The notes: a model not told the origin generated them from the sequence alone. Positions 18,001 through 26,255 are shown, counted from the first letter of the stretch. The stretch: DNA of 31,936 nucleotides from CAZULF01 sp964621215 (GCA_964621215.1 CAZULF010000011.1:1-31936); one strand, 5' to 3'. A program made the numbers and translations.

Positions 18001-21000
18001 GCCCTAATTGGCCGATTACCCACACCACACGGTTACGAATGCACTCATGAGCATCCTTCAAGCACATGATTAATGCTGACAAAATCTCAGGCTTTGCCGC
18101 GGCAGACCTTAATGCACCGACTGCATCCAGCGCACTGGCGCGAATGCCTTCATTAGCATCCTTCAAACACGGCACTAATGCTGACAAAAATTCAGGCGTT
18201 GTCACATCAGGGTCTAATCGACCAACATTATTCCCCACCTCAAAGTAATGAATGCCTCCATCACTATCGCCTGAACATGGTATTAAATCCGGCAAACCCG
18301 CCGGCGTCACCGCTGCAAGCCCTAATTGACGTATTGCCTCCAGTACACAGCGACGAATGCCTGCATCATCATCCCGCAAATATGGCACTAATTTTGACAA
18401 AACCCTAGGTGTCGTCGCCCTAGAGGCTAATTGGCCAACCACCACCACGGCACAGTCGCGAACGTTGCTGCTACCATCTCGCAAATATGGCACTAACGCT
18501 GACAAAATTTCAGGTGTCGCTGCAGCAGAGCCTAATCCACCAACTATCCGCATCGCACGGTCGCGAATCCCCTCATTGGTATCCTTCAAACACAACACTA
18601 ACTCTGACAAAAACGCTGGCGTCGCCATCGCAGAGCCTAATCCACGGACTCCCCACACTGAGCAGCGGCGAATGTCCGCGTCACTATCCCGCAACCACGT
18701 GACTAACGCTGACAAAATTTCAGGTGTCACTGCCGCAGTTCCTAATGCATTGATCGCCTCCATCGCATTGCAGCGAAGGTGGTTGTCATTATCCCGTAAA
18801 TACGTGGCTAGCACCGACAAAACCGCTGGCGTTGCCGCTGCAGCCCCTAATTGACCGACTGCCGACATCGCAGAGTCGCGGATGTATTCATTAGCATCCT
18901 GCAAACACGTGACTAATGCTGACAAAATCTCAGGCGTTGCCGCCGCAGCCCCTAATGCACCGGCTACCCGCCTCGCACGGTCGCGAATATCTGCATCACT
19001 ATCCCCAAAATACGTGGCTAGCACTGATAAAAACTCCGGTCTCGCCACCACAGACCCTAATTGATAGACTGCCTCCACCGTGCTCTTACGAACGTCGCTG
19101 TTACTATCCCGCAAGCACGTGACTAGCAATGATAAAATCTCCGGCGTTGCCACCGCAGGCCCTAAGTAACCGACTGCCCACACCGCACCGGAGCGAATGT
19201 CTTCATCACTATCTCGCAAACACAGCACTAATGCTGACAAAATCTCAGGCTTTGCCGCCGCAGGCCCTAAGCTACAGATTGCACCCAGCGCAGTGCCACG
19301 AATGTCTTTGTCGCTATCCCGCAAACACAGCACTAACGCTGACAAAATCTCAGGCGTTGCCGCCGCAGACTTTAAGCAACAGATTGCACCCAGCGCAGTG
19401 ACACGAATGTCTTTGTCGCTATCCCGCTGCAAATATGTGATTAACACTAACAAAAACTCAGGCGTTGCCGCCGCAGATCCTAATACGTCAACGGCATCCA
19501 GCGCATGACCGCGCTCGTTGCTGTCATCATTCCGCAAACACGCTGCCAGCCCGGGCAAAATCTCAGGTGCCACCAAAGAACCTAATTGACTGAATATCCC
19601 CCTCGCTTTGTAGTTAACTCCTCGGTCGGTATCCTGCAAACACAGTACTAACGCTGAAAAAATCGCCGGCGTTGCCGCCGCAGGCCCAATTACCCCCAAA
19701 ATATCTAATACACAAGCACTAGCGCTATCTCGTTTTTTCTCCGCTTCTTTCTCTAGCCCTCTTTCGCTTAATTTCGCTATCAGCAACGGAGCCAAATAAC
19801 ACTGATTCCAACGCGGGCTGTTGCCTAATGCCACAATAACGGCAGGTTGAGGTCGAATTGATGGTGGGTAATTATCAGGTTGCCACTGTTGAAGTATTGC
19901 TTGTAAATTCGCTACGAACGCTTGCCAATTCCGAGGAACTTGCTCAACCTTCGGTAATTCTTCTATACATCTCAATACCAGTGGATAATGTCGGGTACTC
20001 AATACATCTAACGGCAATCTCTCAAATGCTTTTGCGAAATTCTCAACATGATGCGCTCCACTTTGACCTAATAGCCCCGCCACAAAGGGCCACACCAAGA
20101 TAAACTGCGGGTTGTATTTGTACTTTTGCAGTAATTGCCGTGCAGTCAATTTCACCTTAGTTTTGGGTGTTGTAATCTGAGGTAATTCCATCTCAGGTGA
20201 CTGCATCCAACTCTCCGCGATGAACCATGCCGCAAAATACTCTTGTAACGTTAAATGTAAAAACTCTCCATGCCCTATATATCTTCTATTATCTTGACTT
20301 CGTACGAGACCTTGCATAAACCCTAATAACATCATATCTTTTAAAAAATCTGTTTCTGTTTGAGTATCTGTTTTATGGTTAAGCATGTGCTTTGTGAAAG
20401 TGTTTGAGGGGATGCTGACTTGTTTATCTATTAATCCTTGTAGGGCTAAACTACCTAATGCAGGTAACCAACCTAATTCCGTTGCTATCTTCAATATCGC
20501 TATATCATCCGCTAATTCTTCTCCTTCAAATTCTTTCAGTGCAGCGCCAGATAATTGGCGCTCTCTACCGGGCTCTAATGCCCGGCGGATTAAATAACCT
20601 ATCATATGGCTGTATAAGCGGGTGACACTGATATTGTCTAATTCTTCAGCTTGAATAAGCCCAGAGCCTATTATCGTACACAAAATTTCTAAGTTAACTG
20701 GGATGTGACCTATCCCTCTTAGAGTTAAATTTTCACGAATAGCGCGTTTCAATAATAAGAAACCTGGATGGGCTGTGTCATTGTTAAAGTGTTTATCAAC
20801 ATAACGCTCCATATCCGTTAGACCAAATCCTAACAATTCAACACGTCGAAATTCATCGCGATTCTTTATTGCAGCAGGGATATCGTAATAAGGTCTCGAG
20901 GTGACTAGTACATGGGGTTGGTCTAATAAATACATAAAAATCACATGAATCGCATGCGTTGGGGGGAAACTGGCGATTTCGTCGTAGCCATCTATTAGAT

Positions 21001-21784
21001 AGAGTATATTTTTAGCGTGGGTTTCCAATAATTCAGTAACGCTGTCTATATCGCCTAAGGCTTGAATTTTTAAACGCTGTTTCGTTAATAATCGTAAAAA
21101 AGATAAACTAAAATGTTTTTCTGGCAGGATTTCCCCTGTAATATCGCAGGTTAATTTGTCATTTTTGTTATCTTTCTCTATGTTTTTTTCCAAATCCGCG
21201 GCCAACTCTCGCAGTTTAATCCAGATGACTAATTCTATTGCGGAAGCGGTATGACCTAGAAAGCGGTTTGATGGATTACCTGTTTCACATGCGTTACTTC
21301 CAGAAGAAGAGTGAGGTATGGTGCTATTCGAGCTAATTTGAGGTTCCGTGTGTATGTCTGGGGATAGAGTCGGGACAGAAATGCTTAGTGACTGTTCTTG
21401 GCTGATACTCCAATCGTAGGCTATACGCTGTGCTAATGTAGTTTTGCCGCTACCGGCAGCACCGACTAACCAAACCTTATTTCTTTGTCTTCCTTTTTCA
21501 TCCTCTGCTAGTGGTTTGAACAACTCTTGATAATGCAGTGGTTGTTTATTTTCGTAGACTTTCTCTGCTTGGTTGACATGTAAGTCGTGCCATTCGATTT
21601 GAGTATTTTCTGAATTTTTGTTTTTCTCTTTATCTTTACAATTTTCTTCTTTTTGCGATAACAATAATGCCAAGTTGATAAATGAATCAGCTATTTTCCA
21701 GTTTTCTCCCGCAATAGGACGCTCTAACCATTCAGTCTGTGATGTTGTTTGAACTCGCAGTGTCTTAACCAAAGTTGCCCACAT
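15044..21784 (-). CDS. giant NACHT-type STAND ATPase with HEAT repeat array
   Basis: A 2246-aa protein, the largest in the window. The N-terminus is short (1-105) with a Lys/Glu/Asn-rich charged stretch. The NACHT module has Walker A GAAGSGKTT at 108-116, Walker B ILYLIDGYDE at 260-269 and HVLVTSRPYYD at 291-301. A Ser-rich insert at 150-165 and a Lys/Asp-rich insert near 200-210 interrupt the core. A helical winged-helix-like region leads to 17 tandem 35-aa HEAT repeats (about 715-1310). Then comes a low-complexity linker (about 1395-1510) and a second, wholly helical domain of about 620 residues that I do not recognise. The protein ends in a Ser run and a basic tail (GKPSPHR). ATG 21784 has AAGG 8 bases upstream. 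It could be an NLR-like defence sensor or a host-directed effector; fusion of two ancestral genes is possible because the second domain starts after the linker with MTNKTLNDFN. Confidence 0.85.
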   Translation of the reverse strand: MWATLVKTLRVQTTSQTEWLERPIAGENWKIADSFINLALLLSQKEENCKDKEKNKNSENTQIEWHDLHVNQAEKVYENKQPLHYQELFKPLAEDEKGRQRNKVWLVGAAGSGKTTLAQRIAYDWSISQEQSLSISVPTLSPDIHTEPQISSNSTIPHSSSGSNACETGNPSNRFLGHTASAIELVIWIKLRELAADLEKNIEKDNKNDKLTCDITGEILPEKHFSLSFLRLLTKQRLKIQALGDIDSVTELLETHAKNILYLIDGYDEIASFPPTHAIHVIFMYLLDQPHVLVTSRPYYDIPAAIKNRDEFRRVELLGFGLTDMERYVDKHFNNDTAHPGFLLLKRAIRENLTLRGIGHIPVNLEILCTIIGSGLIQAEELDNISVTRLYSHMIGYLIRRALEPGRERQLSGAALKEFEGEELADDIAILKIATELGWLPALGSLALQGLIDKQVSIPSNTFTKHMLNHKTDTQTETDFLKDMMLLGFMQGLVRSQDNRRYIGHGEFLHLTLQEYFAAWFIAESWMQSPEMELPQITTPKTKVKLTARQLLQKYKYNPQFILVWPFVAGLLGQSGAHHVENFAKAFERLPLDVLSTRHYPLVLRCIEELPKVEQVPRNWQAFVANLQAILQQWQPDNYPPSIRPQPAVIVALGNSPRWNQCYLAPLLIAKLSERGLEKEAEKKRDSASACVLDILGVIGPAAATPAIFSALVLCLQDTDRGVNYKARGIFSQLGSLVAPEILPGLAACLRNDDSNERGHALDAVDVLGSAAATPEFLLVLITYLQRDSDKDIRVTALGAICCLKSAAATPEILSALVLCLRDSDKDIRGTALGAICSLGPAAAKPEILSALVLCLRDSDEDIRSGAVWAVGYLGPAVATPEILSLLVTCLRDSNSDVRKSTVEAVYQLGSVVARPEFLSVLATYFGDSDADIRDRARRVAGALGAAAATPEILSALVTCLQDANEYIRDSAMSAVGQLGAAAATPAVLSVLATYLRDNDNHLRCNAMEAINALGTAAVTPEILSALVTWLRDSDADIRRCSVWGVRGLGSAMATPAFLSELVLCLKDTNEGIRDRAMRIVGGLGSAAATPEILSALVPYLRDGSSNVRDCAVVVVGQLASRATTPRVLSKLVPYLRDDDAGIRRCVLEAIRQLGLAAVTPAGLPDLIPCSGDSDGGIHYFEVGNNVGRLDPDVTTPEFLSALVPCLKDANEGIRASALDAVGALRSAAAKPEILSALIMCLKDAHECIRNRVVWVIGQLGPTAAKPEILSALMTCLKDANERIRDRAIEAVRYLGSVAATPEFLQKLLEVFNVRDIEPASRDSILATFCVFDMENLAHYPPVLSSMLQHPAYLRRLFDKPETVVLGALQESCPSDYRLMPLNRRGEVISEIPLTQGELHSFLQIVTQARKERGMEVLSEEKIVEQDSDTARVSEDKSNSDKQKSAPAPQTNQTSDGTNTTVYCNTYVATLSSQLTALGGGQISYFNHPSPIQAIVSDTAHAISSSSNTNLISSTGGSTMTNKTLNDFNLFWKDATEVQRNKHLQHCAQLFAAEPAPTKAAVEEMVLLALYAQTRESYLALLSTYLVKLANLTPKSSYHFTGCAQLLMIGFQKYPKIEFEKGEIEQLLMVFVTLWDKVNLENQAPQEIDKGLSSLRQLLKLIYTSNVVLDVAQLAAIQGLTSGYKRCITKRPDAVEQKWLLDEIEQIINRLTRPRAKDAALESGGHLLTSLKHFVLMASNGMTGAATPFFIGTVGAVPDALKGLWHLMLTATPFVDYIKRTQFDIKDWYDTATALETRLLGLMQCTLLDNSAESEYAFANGINTLFENASFWSKQAIPVQQSIVDLLTAIVRSNYYVEAKGAAEERRVGLQKAALHGLVHIFRHSQGVKPRGLVLTYLLQLHAELPGLRETVQRCFNELLTPTPLVLDGISLLSEFSALNIEPSQLELAVLLAQVGCYISEEQSKPWSILYSALQSNHGFSALSETIKEQMKPCKEQLKLAIVQCFLHHAEKVPNYPGEQELAKVLGNKLTRYQSHGKIFTQYDEVMTWLQQLWESLVLRETETINLPLWSMTFEKPAEQKFLTYIKKQYNLNLIGKDAVMTNAKTTQDVDVAMHAAEKMRKLNKELPPSNDSVQIDEQTNVNNVQGGGLIHIFNEEDFFMGAAKALLQLKRELGITDKGTDEKKLPESPPSDDSVAPHTSSALVPVGANPATLFSSSHSGSSSSSSSSSSPLSGVAALGKPSPHR
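17860..19645. repeat. 17 tandem 105-bp repeats encoding HEAT units
   Basis: Read on the minus strand, each unit follows the pattern CLRDSDxDIRxxAVxAVxxLGxAAATPEILSALVT (35 aa). I count 17 consecutive units. They are clearly diverged from one another, and the fourteenth (starting CSGDSDGGI) is degenerate with extra residues, so this array is older and more stable than the 102-bp array in the neighbouring NACHT gene. The pattern matches PBS-lyase-type HEAT repeats. Confidence 0.9.
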
Positions 21785-21825
21785 TGCGTTGACCTTAATG
21801 TGAATTGACTGCTTATGGTGTTATT

Positions 21826-21852
21826 TTTATACCTCCATGGGAAGTATGTCAA
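21826..21852 (-). promoter_or_regulatory. putative sigma70 promoter of the NACHT pair
   Basis: Minus strand: a perfect TTGACA (21852-21847) is followed after 15 bases by TATAAA (21831-21826), or after 17 by TAAAAA. The spacing to TATAAA is short, so strength is uncertain. A transcript from here would carry a leader of about 35 bases to ATG 21784 and could cover both NACHT genes. The relaxase may also read through. Confidence 0.45.
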
Positions 21853-21897
21853 GATATTGCCCTATGTTGGGCAGGGCAAGATCATTTCACCTTTCAA

Positions 21898-21911
21898 GTT
21901 GAGGGCTCAAC
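21898..21911. repeat. inverted repeat after the relaxase gene
   Basis: GTTGAG-GG-CTCAAC, a perfect 6-bp inverted repeat with a 2-base centre, 27 bases beyond the relaxase stop. It is not followed by a T-run on the minus strand, so it is a poor intrinsic terminator. An operator for the downstream NACHT promoter is possible. Confidence 0.4.
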
Positions 21912-21938
21912 ATCGGTTGATCTGTATGATCGCTTAAC

Positions 21939-24564
21939 TCAATGATAACAAGCGTGTTTTTGATATTGCCTTAATTTTTGTCCAATATCATGTAAGTAAG
22001 AAGCTTTATTTTGAAGTTCTTTTGCTGTGAGCGGGTTATTCATTATCACGGACACCGTATCGAGCAGGCCTTTATTTAACACGTGACTGACGACACGTTT
22101 GTTTTTAGCGATGTTATGTAATCGTACTAAACTTTGGGTCAGTTCATATTGGCTATCAGCTAATTCTGTCATATCTGAGATGATGGATTCAGAAAGCCAG
22201 TCGATAGACGCGTTTGCATGAATCGTCTCAGGATATATCTTATTGTGCTTATCTCTATCGGCAGGGAGATTATAGTGGCTATTTGCATCGGGAGATGAAA
22301 TTTTTTTATCTTTAGAAATAAGGTTATTGGTTTTATACTGCTTATTAAATTCCCTCTGCTCTTTTGCAAGCACACCATAATCTAACGAAACATCTTTCCG
22401 CCTTTGTCGACTAAATTGTTTTATAAGATCGTTATAGGTTGAAAATTCAGACTGACTCCAAAACACATCGACACTGTAGCGATGTCGTGACATGCCGACA
22501 TAGGCTGCATGTGCATCCATGGCTTTACTGGCATAGAGGTAAGCTCTATCCACAGTCACGCCTTGCCCTTTATGGATAGTGGCAGCGTAACCATGAGTAA
22601 AATGATTATATTCTCGGGTATCTACGGTAATGATTCGCGATTTATCTGAGCCATGACCATCCAGCTGAATTTTTAAGGTATGACCATTTAGGATATGTCG
22701 GTTAATATCCAGTAGCGTTCCTAATGTCCCATTTTTAACGCCCAACGTTCGATTATTTTCTAAGAAGTAGAGTCGTTCGCCAATAGCCAATGATTTATTA
22801 CCCGACGCGGTTGACACGAGAATATCGTTTTTCAGTTCACCGAGTGATTTTCGCAATTCTCGTGCGAGGGCATTGAGTTCAGCCACATCACTACGTTTAT
22901 AACTCAATATAATTTGAGTCGTTTCAGGCGAGGTCGCTCGAACGTCTTGCCATTGGGCAATCAAAGCACTCTTAGCTTCGGATTCTGAATCATAGTGATG
23001 TAAGTGGTGATGCTGATGATAAGCAGAAAGCGCACTCTCAACTTTGCCATTAGCAAAGTCTCGAGTAGCCTTACGTTGCCATGCTTCTTTTTGCCGCCAA
23101 ATTTCAGTTAATTGAATGGTCGGGACGACTTCGCTAATAGCTCGAAAAGCAGCGCCAGCTTCAATAGCTTGTAATTGTTGCGTATCTCCAATTAGGATGA
23201 CTTTGGCTCCAGCCTGTTTGGCTTCAGTTAATAGGCGTGCAACTTGTCTAGAACCTAACATTCCGGCTTCATCAACGACGATAATATCTTTATTTGTTAA
23301 TTTCTGTTCGCCTCTGTCCCAGAACCAGCAGTGACTAGCAAATGTTCGACTGGTAATACCGCTATTCGCTTCAAGATTTTCAGCAGCAATGCCTGCTAAA
23401 GTCACTCCCTGTACATGATAGCCTTTCGCTTCCCAAGCTTCTCTGGCTGCTCCAAGCAAATAGCTTTTTCCACTTCCTGCATAGCCAATAACACATTTTA
23501 AAGCGCCGGCATCCGTTATAAAATCCAAGACCTCTTTTTGCTGTAGGGTAAGATTTTTCTTTTCGGCAGCATTGTCAACGGAATGGTGAGATACGGAAAA
23601 ACTAGCCATTTTTGCCATGGCTTTAGCATCAAGAAGCATTTGCTTTTCTAAGCTCAAAAGGGCGAGGCTAGTAAAACGTTCTACACCGTTTGCATCGGCT
23701 CCAACTTGTTTTAACTCCTGTGAGGCAAGTAATTTTGCATACACGATATCAAATTGTTCTGTATCTGTTGTGTGCCTTGTGATAAAACAGGCTAACTCAC
23801 GTTTAGTAAACGTCGATTGCTGTTTGGTTAAAGCGTCAAGCGCAATCAACGGATTTGCCAATAGACGACGTCCGTTTTCTTTGGCGATATCAACATGTTG
23901 CATGACTTTGTCATGAAAAAATTTTCTGGCAGAAGGGGTGCCTATTTTGTTTTGAGGAATTAGAGGAATGCCTTGTTCAGCGTAGCTTCTGTGATCAATC
24001 CGAACATCAAAATCATATTTCGCTAACTGTACGTTTACTCTCTCGGCCCAAGCCTGCCGCCAGCTCTCGAGCAACGGTTTTTGATTCCACTCCCTGACTT
24101 TTTGCCCAAAGCCTGTAGAGGTAACTTTTCGCATCGTTAGCATAATATGGGCATGCGGCTGAGGCTCTCCATTTTTGTCTGTTTCATTATGGATACACAC
24201 ATCAGCCACCATACCTAATTTAGTGAACTCCGTTATAACGAACTCTCGAATCAACTCGATATTTTGTGTGAGTGACAATTCTTTAGGAAGGGCGGCAACA
24301 AATTCACGAGCAAGCTGAGCATCTTTGCGTTTTTCATTTTTCTCAACAGCATTCCAGAGTACTTCCCTATCAGCCATCCAGACAGGCGCCCTCTGAGGTA
24401 ATAGAATTTCAGTGTGTACGACATGATTTTTATTAGTGTAATCAAATGATTGTCCGTAAGTTTCATCCTGCATGATGGAGGCGGAACGATACGCTGCCGC
24501 CGCGACTACGGAGCGTCCTTGACTTCTTGAGATGACTTGACCGGAAAAAATGATAGATAGCCAT
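21939..24564 (-). CDS. traA: MOBQ (MobA/MobL, TraA) relaxase-helicase, N-terminus frameshifted
   Basis: Conjugative relaxase that nicks oriT, fused to a RecD-like helicase. The relaxase part has SRSQGRSVVAAAAYRSAS (its Tyr in the position of the catalytic Tyr), KRKDAQLAREFVAALP and the metal-binding HAH of PHAHIMLTMR near 24150. The helicase part has Walker A GYAGSGKSYLL near 23460-23490, Walker B VVDEAGMLGSRQ near 23255-23290, GDTQQLQAIEAG near 23165-23200 and TIHKGQGVTVDRAYLY near 22540-22580. The canonical start MAIYHF occurs at ATG 24564 but in another frame: one base too many in a run of six T (24545-24550) separates it from SGQVISRS. Without that base the protein would be 874 aa. As written, the main frame stays open upstream to ATG 24602 and a TTG at 24638, giving an atypical N-terminus. 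Either the assembly has an indel, or translation slips, or an odd start is used. Confidence 0.9.
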
Positions 24565-24605
24565 AATGTTTTTATTCCATATTCTACATTAGGGCTAATC
24601 ATGCG

Positions 24606-24633
24606 ATTGTAGCAAAAAACAAGCGCGTTGCAA
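24606..24633 (-). promoter_or_regulatory. putative relaxase promoter overlapping oriT
   Basis: Minus strand: TTGCAA (24633-24628), 16-base spacer, TACAAT (24611-24606). Transcription would start near 24599, just inside ATG 24602 but about 35 bases before ATG 24564, which argues that 24564 is the real start. The -35 box lies within the oriT inverted repeat, so relaxase binding could repress its own gene. Confidence 0.5.
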
Positions 24634-24660
24634 AGCAACGTATAAGCGCGCTCTTCGGGC
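24623..24660 (+). other. oriT: candidate oriT (IncQ-type nick region with inverted repeat)
   Basis: A perfect inverted repeat CGTTGC-AAA-GCAACG (24626-24640) is followed directly by TATAAGCGCGCTCT (24641-24654). IncQ/pIP501-type origins have the same design: an inverted repeat, then ATAAGTGCGCCCT, cut between the G and C of GCG|CCCT. The match is 11 of 13 bases, putting the expected nick between 24650 and 24651. It lies between the relaxase gene and a divergent accessory gene, as in many MOBQ elements. The strand and the cut site are inferred from the similarity. Confidence 0.65.
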
Positions 24661-24703
24661 CAGAGAGGCCTTGTTTTTTGTGCTTGCTACGCAAGATTTT
24701 TAT

Positions 24704-24731
24704 TTGAGTCGATCAAGAGGTGTGTTACAAT
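24704..24731 (+). promoter_or_regulatory. putative sigma70 promoter of the TraD-like gene
   Basis: TTGAGT (24704-24709), 16-base spacer, TACAAT (24726-24731), about 47 bases before ATG 24778. It points away from the relaxase promoter, giving a divergent pair around the oriT candidate. Confidence 0.5.
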
Positions 24732-24777
24732 TCATTTCATAGCCCTAGATAAATGAATTAACAATAGGAATATTGAT

Positions 24778-25032
24778 ATGAAAGAATTATCTAGAATCGA
24801 ACGCATGAAGAAGCAACGTGAAGAGCTGGAAGCCAGAATTCGCAAAGCAGAATCCCTAGCTCGCCATCAAGAACGAAAAGATGATACCCGCCGCAAAATT
24901 TTGATCGGCTCGTATTATTTAGATCAAACAGTTAAACAAAACACTATGACAGAGTTAGTTAAAGCCATAGATCCATTTTTGATCAGAGCTAAGGATCGGG
25001 AATTGTTTGGGTTGCAGCCGTTGCCTGACTGA
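24778..25032 (+). CDS. traD: TraD/MobC-like relaxosome accessory protein
   Basis: An 84-aa basic protein. The N-terminal half is a predicted coiled coil (IERMKKQREELEARIRKAESL), followed by the family signature ERKDDTRRKILIGSYYL and a C-terminal KAIDPFLIRAKDRELFGL. This arrangement matches the small conjugal transfer proteins TraD/MobC encoded divergently from MOBQ relaxases, which bind oriT DNA and help the relaxase. This TraD is not the F-plasmid coupling protein of the same name. AGGAA lies 7 bases before the ATG, and the neighbouring oriT candidate and relaxase support the assignment. A role in plasmid copy number has been suggested for some relatives, but nothing here tests that. Confidence 0.8.
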   Translation: MKELSRIERMKKQREELEARIRKAESLARHQERKDDTRRKILIGSYYLDQTVKQNTMTELVKAIDPFLIRAKDRELFGLQPLPD

Positions 25033-25295
25033 AGATTCGGCAGTAGTGCTTGTAAGTATAGCAATTGACAGCACTATTGTTTTTAATCGTCTCCAGGTTA
25101 TTCTTGTCGCTCTGTGCAGAAATAGATTTTTATGGTTGCACAGAAGTCAAGCTTGACAGAGTTGCACTGGCTATATTTGATGGACTGATTAGTGAACGAG
25201 TTTTTAGTCATTACTAGCTCATAAAGAGGGGCTCGAGATATATTGGATTTGAGCTGCGTATTGCAACTACCATCATTTAGAGAAGGAATGAAAAT

Positions 25296-26201
25296 ATGAC
25301 ACTTGCTGTAATAGTAGCGTGTGAAGATAGTTTTTATATGATAACTGATACAAGAACTCTAGATGTTGATGACTGGAGCTTTACTGATAATACAAAAAAG
25401 ATTTTTTATTCTAAAAGGCATATGCTTGGTCTTTGTATTGCTGGCGAGGCTATGTTACCTGCTTCAAGCGATCCAACAAATAGTCAGAAGACCTTATCAG
25501 TCAGTTATGTACTAGAAGAATTCTTTAAAGAAATAGAGAAAAAAGATGAGGATAGTGTAAGAAGTAAAATAAGTGCAATAGAAAATTTTTCTATTTTAAT
25601 ACAAGAATATATCAAAGAAAAGCATGGAGAGGAATACGTGGTGCCTTTTCAACATAATGTTTCTTTTTTTCTTGGATGCTTTGTGAATAATGAAACAGTT
25701 ATCGCTTCATATCACGGAGAAAGCGGGCAGAAGACGTGGGATACATTTAATTATGCTACTGACTTTAACAGTAAATTATGTGCGTTTTCAAATTATCAGT
25801 CTCTAATCAAGGATTACTCAATAAAGGTTATTGACGACCCCAAGTGCCCAATAAAGGAAGGTAGTCAGGTGGAGAAAGCAAATACGCTTTTGTCTGCATC
25901 TAACGGCGAATATCGGCAAGCATTTTTAGATTTAGTGGTTTTATCTACAAGAAGAGATGTGCTGACTCTGTGTCTTAATTCCATTGGGGAATATTTTGAG
26001 TATATAAAACTTGATAAAGATAGTACGGCACATAGGTACGCGTACTTTCAGACAAAAGAGCATTCTTTAAAAAGAATGGCAGATACCCCTTTCCCCTCAT
26101 ACATTCTTATTAAAACGAAGGAAGATTTTGAAAACGCAATTGGAGAAGGGCGGATTATAAGGCATGAAAGTATATCACCGAATAGTATTAATTTTCCCTA
26201 A
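25296..26201 (+). CDS. proteasome/HslV-like Ntn-hydrolase candidate
   Basis: A 301-aa protein that I do not recognise as a named family, but its first 55 residues read like a proteasome beta subunit or HslV. If the initiator Met is removed, Thr becomes residue 1, the motif DTR puts Asp at 17 and Arg at 19, and NTKKIF puts Lys at 33: the catalytic Thr1-Asp17-Lys33 set at exact spacing. A GLCIAGEA segment follows where the family has its Gly-rich SGG/AGG loop. Further on, NVSFFLGCFVNNETVIASYH and GESGQKTW resemble the central beta-hairpin region. The last 100 residues are additional. AGAAGGA lies 8 bases before the ATG. It sits alone between the relaxosome gene and the ankyrin-protease gene. 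It is probably a threonine peptidase or amidase of the Ntn fold; substrate and oligomeric state are unknown. Confidence 0.6.
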   Translation: MTLAVIVACEDSFYMITDTRTLDVDDWSFTDNTKKIFYSKRHMLGLCIAGEAMLPASSDPTNSQKTLSVSYVLEEFFKEIEKKDEDSVRSKISAIENFSILIQEYIKEKHGEEYVVPFQHNVSFFLGCFVNNETVIASYHGESGQKTWDTFNYATDFNSKLCAFSNYQSLIKDYSIKVIDDPKCPIKEGSQVEKANTLLSASNGEYRQAFLDLVVLSTRRDVLTLCLNSIGEYFEYIKLDKDSTAHRYAYFQTKEHSLKRMADTPFPSYILIKTKEDFENAIGEGRIIRHESISPNSINFP

Positions 26202-26255
26202 CCGAGTTGCCCACTGAATAATAAAAACCTTAAAGCGTTAGCTAACAGATATTTA

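Noticed and set aside
18066..19508. Several plus-strand open frames of 60-165 codons opposite the large NACHT gene
   Set aside because: They repeat with the 105-bp HEAT units, have low-complexity composition and no ribosome binding sites; they are shadows of the minus-strand coding repeats.
17860..19645. Regularly spaced repeats resembling a CRISPR array
   Set aside because: There is no constant repeat with unique spacers; the whole 105-bp unit is coding and its periodicity is in codons.
25033..25295. Possible promoters (TTGACA at 25065 and 25153) before the proteasome-like gene
   Set aside because: Neither TTGACA has a -10 box at acceptable spacing; the 263-base spacer otherwise shows no gene or clear structure.
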